Shown here in pieces: positions 23,250 to 35,011 of a stretch of 64,000 bases of DNA. The DNA lies in contig CM049319.1 in assembly GCA_026874595.1 (NCBI GenBank), forward strand, positions 51,720,917 to 51,784,916. Direction: 5' to 3'. The translations under genes were made by a program, and so were the position numbers. The stretch is from Sipunculus nudus (lineage: Eukaryota > Annelida > Sipuncula > Golfingiida > Sipunculidae). A model generated the notes under the pieces. The model searched no databases. It was not told the DNA's origin and saw only the letters and a program-made list of their open reading frames with translations. Every line of letters begins with the position of its first letter. Positions within the stretch are counted from its first letter, which is position 1.

Positions 23250-23603
23250 GTGAGAGATACCAAATCTCCATCTGTAGCTCTGGACACTACAGCCGTTCCG
23301 GAATTCGATCTTGTTATTACTGATACGATGACACCGGTCGCACAAAATCAGCCAGTTACTCTACCTATACAACATACAGATACACGAAGTGACAACAGAC
23401 AAAGAGGAGAAACAGTGGCTACCAGTGAGTCACACCTATCAGTTTTACCCAGTGACAATTTGCCTAAGGATTGTTCTACCACTAGTGTGCTGGATACCAA
23501 GCGGTCGCTAGGACCAGTTTCACAGGGGCGCTATCCATGGAGGAAGAGAAGAGAGCTAGTAAAGTTGAAAGATTATATTAAAAGAAAAAGATTAATTAAG
23601 TAA
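23250..23603 (+). pseudogene. Possible C-terminal tail of the retroelement polyprotein
   Basis: An open frame ending with YPWRKRRELVKLKDYIKRKR. Basic, proline-containing tails of this style (R-x-RRxxxxLKDYI) end many invertebrate gypsy polyproteins. It follows the integrase fragment after a frame-broken repeat region. Confidence 0.5.
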
Positions 23604-24470
23604 ACATGGACGGTGTAGTATATTGGTTAAAACCATTTTAATTGCTATATTGTTATTTATATGTAATTGCAGTGCTGTTATCATCTCATATACATGTCAT
23701 GCTTTTGTAATTTATTGATATGTCGTATCATTTCCTAATTGGTATTGTAACTATTGAAAAGTAACAGTTAAGGCATCATCATATGGTAATATAATAAGAA
23801 CGGTACTTTCCCACGATAGGATAACACTTTAAAACTGGTGTAATAGATATAAGATATACTTAGAGATCTCATATGAAGTTGGGTAATGTTATCTAAATAA
23901 TAGTCTTAAGTAATGTCTGCTATTATAACATCTAGAACTAATAACTAGAACAGTGAAAGACAGGAACACTTATACTCTAGAGTAATTGATGTCTTTTATT
24001 TAAAAGTTACATGTATCAATCTACATTCCTTAAGGATCTCATACAAAGTTGCTTGAACAGTAACTACAGTTTGATGGTTTCGTAGGTTTACAAGTTTACC
24101 TATAGTGATGTGCCAACAATGCAGTCATCCTGTGTTATATTTGTTAGTGAGAACATAAGACCCCAGGAGAAGCCTGTGCCACCTATCTTTAGGTCTATGA
24201 GCATGAAACCATGCAGGTACATCTTAACTGGGGCCTTATCACTGATGCTGCTGACCAGCACTCAGATCCCACATACTCTTAATTACCCCCGGTCTGGTAA
24301 TAGTTAAAGTAAAAGCTATTAATCTATTACTCATCTGACTATTATTATTACTTTTACTAATTATTCAACAATTCTGGACTGCCTATTATCTATTATTGCC
24401 TATTATTAACGAAAAGTGACTGAATTACTGCCTATTACTAATATCTATTACTATTACCGAATGTCTATAT

Positions 24471-24510
<40 letters not shown>

Positions 24511-24513
24511 TAC

Positions 24514-24937
24514 GAATATGTTTATTTACACATAAGCACGTGTTTTCACACTGTCGCAGTCGTCAGATGTGATCTGTTAACGGACGGTTGATGTAGTTAT
24601 GTAATTATGTGTTGATGCACTCAGATTTGCTAAGGTGGGAATGTATGGGCATTAGGATTATGCCTGCATTTTGAAATGAGCTTTTGTTGTATCTTTGAGC
24701 CTTTGTGAAAATTATTATTTGAACCTTTTCTTCCAGGCAAAGATTACAGCTTCCATTAGGGAGCTTTCGCGGGGGTGCGCTATATTTACAAATGTTCTGG
24801 CTACAAAAAAAAGCATCCTATTGTTCAGTCCACCATTCAGTTCGAATGGAAAAACAAACGTAGCCGAACCATTTTCTAGAACATTTAAAAGATCACATCG
24901 GACGAGTGCGACAGCATGAAAACACGAACGTGTTTAT
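24514..24937. mobile_element. MITE-like element, right arm copy
   Basis: Inverted counterpart of 19345-19775, with the same CACTGTCGCAGTCGTCAGAT and AGTGCGACAGCATGAAAACA ends. Confidence 0.65.
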
Positions 24938-25033
24938 CTGAACTGAACATTTTCGTTATATACTCTGTAAATCAGCTCTTAGCTTCCTGCTCACATAGCA
25001 CTATTTGATTCGTTAAGCTTTCATATACTACTA

Positions 25034-25034
25034 G

Positions 25035-25076
<42 letters not shown>
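25034..25076. repeat. (AT)n(GT)n microsatellite
   Basis: Compound dinucleotide run at the site that holds the extra 0.58 kb block on the left arm. Confidence 0.85.
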
Positions 25077-25077
<1 letters not shown>

Positions 25078-25149
25078 CAGTTGTGAGTGGTTGTGTGTAG
25101 AAGATGTGTACATTGCTACATCAGATTAAAAGCTGGGATTGGTATGGAT

Positions 25150-25830
25150 GGTGACACGCCCTCTTACTTCACGCTCAACCGTGGTAGATTTCCTTGTTAA
25201 CATGAAATTGGGTCACCATGATCTATATTTTGCGAGCTGTAGGGAAAAAAACTAATTCTGTGCACCCTGAAAGTCAGCTGGCTGAAACAGTATCTGATAG
25301 GCCTAGAATCTTCAGACAAGACATCCAGAGAGGTTCTAGACAATTCTTTTGGATACCTGAACTTAGGTCATGATGACCTATATTCTGTGAGCGACTGGCT
25401 AAAAACATGATTTCAAGTCCCAAGACATTCAGAGAAGGTATAAATTGTATCCGATAGACCTAGAAACTTCTAACTGTACATCCAGAGTGGTGCTATACAA
25501 TTCTCCTCAGAAACCTGAAACCAGGTCATGGTGACCCATTCCCTGCGAGCTACTGGCCGAAGACACGATTTTGAGTACCCAGAGAGTCCAAAGGGGCACA
25601 ATTGTATCCATTGTAGCCAAGAATCTTCAAATGTGACACTGAGGGAGGTTCTGGGTAAATATCCTTGCAGACATGAAATTAGGTCACCGTGACTTATATT
25701 CTGCCATCTAGAGGGGGCGGGGCAATTTTGAACACCCGGAAAGTCAGACAGGGAACAAATCTTACCTGTAGGGTCAAGTAATTTCCTTCTTAATTCGAGA
25801 CTTTTGGACATTCAAAATAAGTTCACTGTG
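25150..25830. repeat. Imperfect tandem array, right arm copy
   Basis: Inverted counterpart of 17880-18560, with repeated AGGTCACCGTGACTTATATT-type phrases. Its open frames are repeat-derived. Confidence 0.65.
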
Positions 25831-26085
25831 ACCTATATTCCGTATGCTATGTGAAAGAACATGATTTGAATACCCTATAATTCCGATTGACACAAGTCGT
25901 AGCAGTTTGAAGTAGAAACTTCTAACTTAACATGGTTTCAAAAAAGGCAGGTTTCACAGTTGGATATAGTACTCATACCCGTCACAGGTTAAACAAGACA
26001 ATTTCTTCAAACACACACGAACCCTTAACCACACCAAAACAAACATTTGAAATCGTTGGAATATGAAATGTCATGTACGTAACGC

Positions 26086-26091
26086 TTTATT
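26086..26091 (-). terminator. Polyadenylation signal, copy 2
   Basis: TTTATT (AATAAA on the minus strand), at the mirrored position of 17627-17632. Confidence 0.55.
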
Positions 26092-27506
26092 ATGAATTTT
26101 ATTATAAAATCACAATTATTATGAATATGTACATGTAACAGGAGGTTGTATTGTTTCTGCAGAAACACAAATATAAAAATAAAGTACAATATCATTTATC
26201 ATCAAACATGAATATATTAGTCAGAAAAAAAGTCTTCAAACATTAATTAAACGAAATACGTTTTCCTAAACATCTATACTTCCGTCTTTCTTTAACACCG
26301 TGTATATCGGTGGTAGACATCGTCGAAGTTTCCTATTAACCAGTGACCTATTATTCATTCTGTGTGCGCATTTTTCTGGACGTTTTGTTTAGTCAGTAGG
26401 CTTAGACGTGCTTTTTAAGGCAACATTGTTCATTCATAAGCTTTTGATAAGTACTATTATCATATTCAACTCCTATTCAGATATATATTCTACTATAACT
26501 TTCAGCTGGACGAATCCTCTAATATCGATCCTTTTATGAACGAACAAATTCGCTGTCTCAAGATGCGTCAAGATGATCACATTTCTATATCCTGTATTCT
26601 ATATTAAGGACCAATGCAGGACCATATTTTCCCTAGAGCTGGAAAACTGATGTCATACCATACACCGATATTTCGTATTTTACGTATATTCGTATTTGTG
26701 TAATAACGGTATAGCAGATTTTCATTTCATTTCTTTTCGCAGCCTTACTCTTATCTTTATTATGCTTGTCTCTGTCATTTATGAAGGATTAAAAATTTGT
26801 TCTTTAGGAAACGCCGTCTTCGAATACTCATAAAATGTCTCAGAGGTAATATTAACGGTAAGCGAGGTAGAAGGAACTTCATATTGTCACTCTTTCTTTC
26901 ATTTCCTCTACAACTGCTACTGGCTTGCGCAACTAATCAGCTACATCTCTTATAAAACTGTCTCACATGACCTGGCTTCTGTAGTCTGTGAGCACAACTC
27001 AAGGCCGTGAGATCATGAGTTCGAATCTCAGATGAGGTGGTGAATAATGGAGACGGGAACCTCCAATAAAAAATGTGCTCCACATGGCTTCAACGTCGGC
27101 TTCGTATATTTCGTTCATGTAATAGTCATTATTTTTTTAAATATCGTGATATATACAGTGTTTCAACTGAATCTAGTGATATACGGTGACATATCATATA
27201 TTAATAGGCACATCCTCCTTCTTTGCTCTCCTTTAGTCTAAATGATTGATTAATGGTATATGGTAATCATATCGTGGGCGGTATGGTAAAATGCACGGTG
27301 GTGATGAAAGGTTTATCGTCTAATAGAAGTGGTCGTGACAGTTGGATGGTCGTGTTGTAGAAGTGGCCGTGATACTTGTGTGGTCGGCATACTTGGCTGA
27401 TCGTGACGTTGATCATGTCGTATTACTAGCATGGTCGTGTTGAAGAAGTGATAATTGCACTTGACTGGTTGTGTTGTAGAGATGGGCGTGATACCTTGGT
27501 GTGTTG
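26092..27506 (-). other. 3' UTR of copy 2
   Basis: Homologous to the 3' UTR of copy 1. It includes a tRNA-like piece near 26970-27030. Confidence 0.55.
26970..27030 (+). repeat. tRNA-derived SINE-like fragment
   Basis: GAGTTCGAATCTCAG contains a perfect Pol III B box (GTTCGAATC), preceded by CAAGGCCGTGAGATCATGA, resembling the anticodon-to-T-arm half of a tRNA. The left-arm counterpart (about 16675-16735) has a damaged B box. No full cloverleaf was found. Confidence 0.35.
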
Positions 27507-27586
27507 CTAGGGCTTTTCTGACGGGAGTTCAGGGTACAGGGATGTATCAGTTTTCGGGGGCAAGCCGTCCATGTCGTCAGTTTCAT
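27507..27586 (-). CDS. Integrin alpha copy 2, last exon
   Basis: Acceptor and TAG match copy 1. In the conserved frame it reads [20 protein letters not shown] then PSEKP, but because of the deletion in the preceding exon the spliced frame would enter as [10 protein letters not shown] and run about 59 codons to a later stop. Confidence 0.7.
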
Positions 27587-30500
27587 CTGAAAATTAAAGA
27601 AATGAAAATGTCATACATTAATATAAAATATATATAGGTTTTCTTTCCAGGCACAATGAGCGTCAATTTTGAAATATACTTTTGCTTTGATTTTAATTAG
27701 AAATTTACCAATTATGACCTCAAGCCACTCCGACATTAATTTCACGAAGATAATATGCTTAGTTTTCGATAATGTTGCACTTTGTTATCTGTATTCCTGT
27801 TCAGTAATACAATTAGGTATCATGTTTTCTCTTAATCATATGGTATACTTAAAGGAAAGAAAATAAATGGGTAAAAAAACCCCTCACTGACGTTTGAAGT
27901 GCGAATAAAAATATTGTTTTCTTTGCCCTAAGAAAAATAAAAAAACAAGTTAGACATCAAATACAGTCAGGGTCCGTATGCGTAGATCGCATATATGTAC
28001 CATTCATGTGTCATAGAAAAGAGTACAAAAAGTCCTGTTTCATAAAAAAAGCCATAGGTGATAAATGTCATAATTGTTCGACCTGACTTGGTCCAGCATA
28101 CCTTCATCACATCCTTGTATTACTGTGTGACGTAACAATCTCTTCATTTCTTCTTTCTTCTCCCGCTTGAAGAATCCTGCCTGATGGAAGACAGGTGAAA
28201 TCATAATTCAGATGGATTAAAATGTAAGTAATAGATATTTCTGTTCTGTATTTTCCAATCTATAATAGCTAGTTAAATTATTGCCAATCAGTGTTTTTAA
28301 TTGTTGCAAATCACTCGGTTTTTTAATTATTGTTAATCACTCAGGTTTTAATTATTTAAAGTATTTATAGTTCTACCTCTTTTGTCTTACATCTAGTGTT
28401 TATACATAGTTAATTTCTTTTTATCCAATATGTCTGTTTTGTTCACATAAAAGTAGTGAAATCTAGTGGCTATTTACATAAATATATTTTACTGTCAACC
28501 TGGCCAATTTGTCTTTCACTTATTTAGGTTATACAGAAATTTCTAGGAGAATGTTAGAGCTTATTTTGCTTCTTAAAATGGATAATAGGTTCTAGTAAGT
28601 GACAAGTCATAATTACCGTAACTGCCAATAAACCGTTAAATATAACTAATAATATATAAATTATACATCCATTTATAATGTGAATGCTTATAAACCATTA
28701 TAATATAGCCCCAGTGATTACTACCATGTAAGTTTTCCGTAATTTATATACCGTAACTTATTTCCTCTGAAATCAATAAAATGCATATTTCACTTATAAG
28801 GCATTTTCCTCAATTAGAATTTGCTCTACATAATAATCAATAAATCAATCGTATTTTCAATAGATGTCTTCAAACTGTTAAATGTTTTGAATATTTTGTA
28901 ATATTAATTCGAAACGTACATGTTCAATGACAGCGGGCAATACTAAAGGTATTTATACGAAACTGAGCTCATATTTTAACTAAAACGTTCAAATCAAATG
29001 TTATCCAGGTGATTACGAACAGAGTGTTAATTTCAAACATTCTCTGGGGCATATCATTAACGTTACAATGATACTGAAGTCAGTCGTTAGACTTCAGTTC
29101 AAAATAAAGTTGTTACACCAATTCCATATAGGATCTAAATATATAGATTTCTGTGTTTGTTGTGTATATAGTAAAACTTTTTTCCTCCAAAACATAACAT
29201 ATTTGTGTTTTAAGGTGTCGAAAACTAGACACTATAGTTCCGGATTAAAAACAATGAATTAGTTTTAGTTTTAGCCAGTTACCTTGTACAGGACCAGACC
29301 AGCCAACGCCATAAATAGTCCTCCACCGACGGTCGATCCGACAATAACCCATAGTAGATTAGGTCCAACATTATTCCACCCAACCAACCGTAATTGATTC
29401 TAAAAAATAGTAAACAATCTTATCTCTATCATTAAGCGAGAGTTCAAAATAAAAAATGCATGCATATTTGTATATTTTAGCCACGTCGAAAAATTAACTT
29501 TAATAATCTTAGTTCCATGATCATATCACACATTTAAAATTAAGAATATTTATTTTGGGTAGATTGACGATTAAATGACAGTATCAGGTAAATTGATAAA
29601 GTATTAATATTTTACATTTTATCAATATATTTATCAATATATCTTATACTTATCAATGATTATATGTGAAAATGCACAGAATAATAAACGTATTGCAATC
29701 GTATCAACAAAACTTTCATTAAATCAACTTGTCAGATTCTGATTGCTTATTAGTTATATACACATAACCTCAAAGGATATAAAAATTAGTATTAGTTAAG
29801 GTTTAGTTTAAGAGAGGAAATACGTCGGTATGAAAGAGCAACCCTTACGGTAGTTAACAAACATCAAGCGATCTTAAATAATGTAAAGAATCGCCTTGAT
29901 ACAAAATGTAATGGTTCGTTTGTTTAAAGATAGATGGAATGATCATGTCATATGAGTTAGCTTGTATCTGTTTAAACACTGACAAAGAGTTACTATCATT
30001 GCGCTTTGGCCTGGACCATTCCCTTATGGAGGTCAAATGATTGTGATAAAAACACCCACACACACTGCCTCTATCAGACATATATACTGCTCTGACCTGG
30101 CCTTTTTTGTACGTCTTCAGATTACTGTTCGGGTCAAGACTCTCAGGTCCTAGTACAAGGAGTGTAAAGTTAATGTGAAGGTCAGGTGATTTCATCTGGA
30201 ACAAAATATACATTCCTTCAGTCTTATGTCTCGGCAGATAGGAATTCAAAGGCATTTTTTTATTTTATCCGTAATACCATGATTTGCTTTATATATTGGC
30301 TATGTTGAGTTGTATTCTCAGTTACCTTGCTTACAAATATTTTAATAATAATCATTTGCATTAATTATTCAAAACAGCTGTTCTCTGTTAAATCGAGCCA
30401 AAATTCTAGGATGTAATCCTAATCGTTCCTCTTTTTAACCGGGTGCTCAAAACTTGAAAAACTTACCAGCAACTTCTTGGCTACTTCACTGTTTATTTTC

Positions 30501-33500
30501 AGTTTAAATGTCGCCTCATGGACAGAATCTTTTTCTAGTTCTCCTGCTGAGCAGTGGTACCTCAAACACGCCATCTGAACATTTACAATGTTATTATATT
30601 AATCAAAACATAACTTAACCTTATGTGACGACTGTACCGAGTTAACACTGGAATTGGTAAACTGTATTATTCGTAATTTTCTAATAAAATGAATATGCAT
30701 GCTATGTTATATCGTCTATTATAATACCTCTATTTATACACCATTATAATCCTTATATGAAACAATTTCAAAATTTAATCATGTAAAAAAAAACTCACAC
30801 TTGGTTCAGATGAGCACAACTCGGAGCTCGATACCTCGCTTGAAGTATACCCATTGTTCCTAATCGAAGTACACTGACCAAAATGACTCTGCAACATCGA
30901 ACATTTTTTTTTTTAATTTCTGGGAAGTAATAACTCATTTCCACAAAGTTAAACCGCAAATCCTACATTTAAGGGGAAATTTAACAAGTCACATCAGCCA
31001 AATAACCTAATGATCTTGTTAGTCTAGGCACAAATACGTTTCCACGGGCGGATCCGAAGGGTTTTACAAGCTTAAACACCCCCTGAGGGAGGACAAAATA
31101 CCTTTTTCGCACTTTTTCCTCCAAATATTTACGGCTACCCACCTAGTGCTTATTTATGGTTTTACCCCCGCCGAAACTTTTTTTTCTTTCTTTGCCAGTT
31201 AACTCATGCATTTTAGTTTTTGTTTAAACAACAACGTGTCACTGAAATCATACCAATGTGCCTTTTTGTTTTTAGAAAGAGTATTCTTCCGAGATGATTT
31301 CGGTCAATTTTCTATAGCAAGACAAAAATGTATTTGTGCTGAGACCAGCATTACAATTCATATCAATGGCCCACCTCGTTCAAAGGTCGGACAAGTTTCA
31401 TAGTGGTCGGAACAATAATCCCCAGGTACCACGTGACATTTGGTATGGCACCAGGGCCCTGATTGACCAAACTGACGTCATACAATACATCCTTTTCGTA
31501 TTCTTCTCTAGTAAATCTCACTGTTACGTCATTGGGTGTAGCACGCCTAAAAATATAATCACAGCAAACTAAAATACGATTGAACAAAGCATGCTGAACA
31601 GATCAGGTACGCCATTAAGCACATGATTGTTCAACCGTATTTTAACTTGAAACTTTTAAAAAGGCCTATTTTATCAACAGAGTTTTATGTATATACGCAT
31701 ATATACCTGTTTGACTATTGCACTTATGCTTATATGTATCACCCAGAAAAACAACATCTGAATTTTAAATTGACCTCAGAATGACACACTCGTAACCATA
31801 TGATGATATTATAAACTAGAATACAGGTAGTCGACAAGCGACTACGTGTATCCGTCGAAATCAGAGTGCGACGGATGAAGTGAGGCATGGATTGAGTGGC
31901 AAGGGGAAATAGACTGAGGTGTGTAGCTATTGGCATGGGTTTCTGCAGCCGAAATGTGTATGTGGATTGCGCCACCTACCACACATTTCGGCTAGCTGTC
32001 CAAGTTGTATACATATGCACAATTTTAGGCAGATAAGTCAAACCACTTCTTGTATATCAGTGATTTTATCCCACAGCAGACAAACAGAAGGACGCTGTGA
32101 AAAAAACTGGTCGCAGGTAGCGCCACCAATTATGTGTATGATTTCCAGCTATGTGAGTTTTATACAAATGTAATATTTCTGGGGGATATGTCAAACCAGT
32201 CCTGAAATATCAGCCTGAATGTCTCCAGCGTAATCAAATATGTAGGTAGCTCCAACTGCCACAAAATCGAGAAAGCTATCAAATATGTATAAATATGCAA
32301 AATTAAAGGCATATAAGTCAAACAACTACTGAAATGTGAGAGATTTTAGCGCACGGTGGACAAACAGACGGACGCTGTGCCAAAATGAATGCAGGTGGCG
32401 CCTCCAGTTCTGCGTATGATAAAGAGCTATGTTAGATCTATACACATGCAAAATTTTGGCCCTATAAGTCAAACGGTTCCCGATATATGAGCTTGGATGT
32501 ATGCAGTGTAAATGTGAATGTAGGTGGCGCCACCTGTCACAAAATAAAAAAAGATGTATGAACCTGCAAAAGGTCAGGTGGATAAGTCAAACCACTGCCG
32601 AGATATGAGTGATTTTATCCCAAGGCAGATGAACAGATGGACGCTGGGCAAATTGTTTTTAGGTAGCGCCACCATTTTTAGTGTCTGTTATAAAGCTATC
32701 CAAGGGCTACATTTGTGAAAAATGTTTAGCCTGATCGGTCAAACGGTTCCCGAGGTATATGGGTTTATTTATGGAAACACGGACAAATGGACGCTGGGCA
32801 GAGAGGAAAGGTCAGAGGTCAACCAAAAATGATGGTGCAGCTGTTTACATGTGTCCCAATCATAATTCCGAATATAAAAAAATTCTGCCAAGTGGTTACG
32901 GAGGTGTTCTCCGGAAACCTATGCGGCGGCGGCGGCATCCGACTGAAAACATAGTATCCGTAAACTTCGATTTTGGCGGATATAATTATCTAAAAACATT
33001 ACTCACCCAGCAACATCGATTTCTCCCTTGATGTGTAATGGTACACTTAACGTTACATTGTTGTTTTCTGTCCTTCCGGCCTCTGGCGTCAAAGTGGTGA
33101 CGCTGACGTTGAACATGACGTCACGCACCGGTGGTACTTCATGTAAACTCAATGAAAATATGATGCTAGTTTCAACATTGGCTGGCGTGTAGTGACTAAA
33201 CATACATTTTACTTCAGTCCCTTCACTCAGACAAGACACCTTGGTGAAGTTCCCTGAAAAAAAGGACGGCATGCAAGTTCACAACTAGAGTGCCTCAACG
33301 GTGCATAAATTGCCCGTCGTATGTCTTTTGGCCTTTGACCTTATTAAATATGCATGGGTTATGCTGAATTTTCAGGTGAGAAACCCTACAAGTAAATATT
33401 TATACTACGTTTCATAAGAATTCTTAAAATATGTGGTTTTTCATCATGAACTTATATTATATTGGTTAATATCTCTGTTGAGTGCCATCAAAATGATCCC

Positions 33501-34973
33501 TGGTATTTTATACACCAAAAAGTAGCCTGGTGACCTCTGACCTCATTAAATATGCGCATATTTTTGCCTATAATCAAATTCGGGCAAGATAATCTATTGG
33601 TAAGTAGTTCTGGTGAATGTCGTAAATTCCACCAAAGCACTTGTATGTTATGGCGGCGACACTACAAGTTAACGGACGGATGGAAGGACCGTGAGTATAC
33701 TACAATACGTTCTGTCATAGACAGGCGAACAAAAATCACAAGAATAAAAATCACAAGAAAGCTATAGGAGAATATGCACCATAGTATAAATATCTCTAGG
33801 TTTCACTCATTCACAAAAATAATAAATTGGTTTTGGGACATTTTTCTCTGTTTATACGCAACTATCCGGGGCAAATTCTTATATAATTGTGTGACGAATA
33901 CTTCAAATGTTTTGTGTTAAAACACCTTTGTATAAAAAGTATGAATTAAAACGAAATTGAGCTTCAGTGTTTAAATATAGACAATCTGCACATGTAAAGT
34001 GTAAATTATGATAAACTGTACTGAATCAAAACTGAATAACGGATTGAACGGATACAGGGCATAGCTTGTTTACACAATTAGGACTAACAGTTGCTGTTAG
34101 CCAGTGGTTACCTTTCTATATTGTCACGTGATCATATTTGAATGAACCTCTACCTGAGATTGTTGCCGACTGATAGCGGACTTGTTCCGGCAGGACGACG
34201 GTAAGCTCTACACCCCTGGCCGCGTGACCGCCGTTTCGTACACCGACCTCAAACATAGATGTACGTGTGTCCTTGTATACAATCAGTGGTGTGCCTTCCG
34301 GTCCCACAAACTGAGCTCCGTATAATGATACATCAGTCTCACATTGTTGTGAATCTCCACATTTTAAATAAATTCTTGACTGAAAGAAAATATTAAAAAA
34401 AAAACATATTGATGACTGCTCAAAAGTGAACAAAAATACATGAAGTATATATTGAAATAACCATCAATGTCAGGTCTTCTCAGCAAAGTAATCATCCTGC
34501 AAAAAAAATGTTTTCACTGTCTGTCCTAATGTGTTTTGATGTATTTGTTCGAGTGCAAGTATCCAAAACTTTTTACCCTAGGCAAATCCAAGAAATATTT
34601 TCTACGGAACCTGGGAACAAAATGTAAACAGCCTAAGAATTTAATTCGTAGGAAATTTATCATTTGAAATAAAATATGTGATATTTAGCCATCACATTGG
34701 GGAAAAATTGGTGTGTAAGTTGTATGAGTTACCTTGGCTTTGAGGTCTGTGCTCCCAAGTCGGTCCAGTACAGGTTCTAGGCTTCCCAAACTGGCGTCAC
34801 CCCGTAATCTGTACTGGACCATAACTTTAAAATCATACGGGAAAGGCAACAAGCGATCCTGGAATTAAGATATAAATACCAAATAATAAATATCTTTAAA
34901 TATTAGCGGTAAATGTCAAAATCGATGTTTTCTGCTAGGGTCGACTTTCTCTTGTCTTTTCTGATAATTAGTA

Positions 34974-35011
<38 letters not shown>

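Larger units (their letters stand above)
21780..23602 (+). mobile_element. Internally deleted Ty3/gypsy-type LTR retrotransposon remnant
   Basis: Order seen: a GTGGCAACGACGATGG stretch near 21814, where such elements have the primer-binding region after the LTR; Gag remnants at 22080-22500; then integrase C-terminal sequence from about 22576. Protease, reverse transcriptase, RNase H and most of the integrase core are missing. Frames are broken and the element cannot be autonomous. LTRs were not found. Confidence 0.7.
21071..24089. other. Unique spacer at the palindrome centre
   Basis: About 3 kb with no counterpart in either arm. It holds the retroelement remnants listed separately and unremarkable AT-rich sequence at 21071-21780 and 23610-24089. 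No long terminal repeat pair could be matched by eye. Confidence 0.6.
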
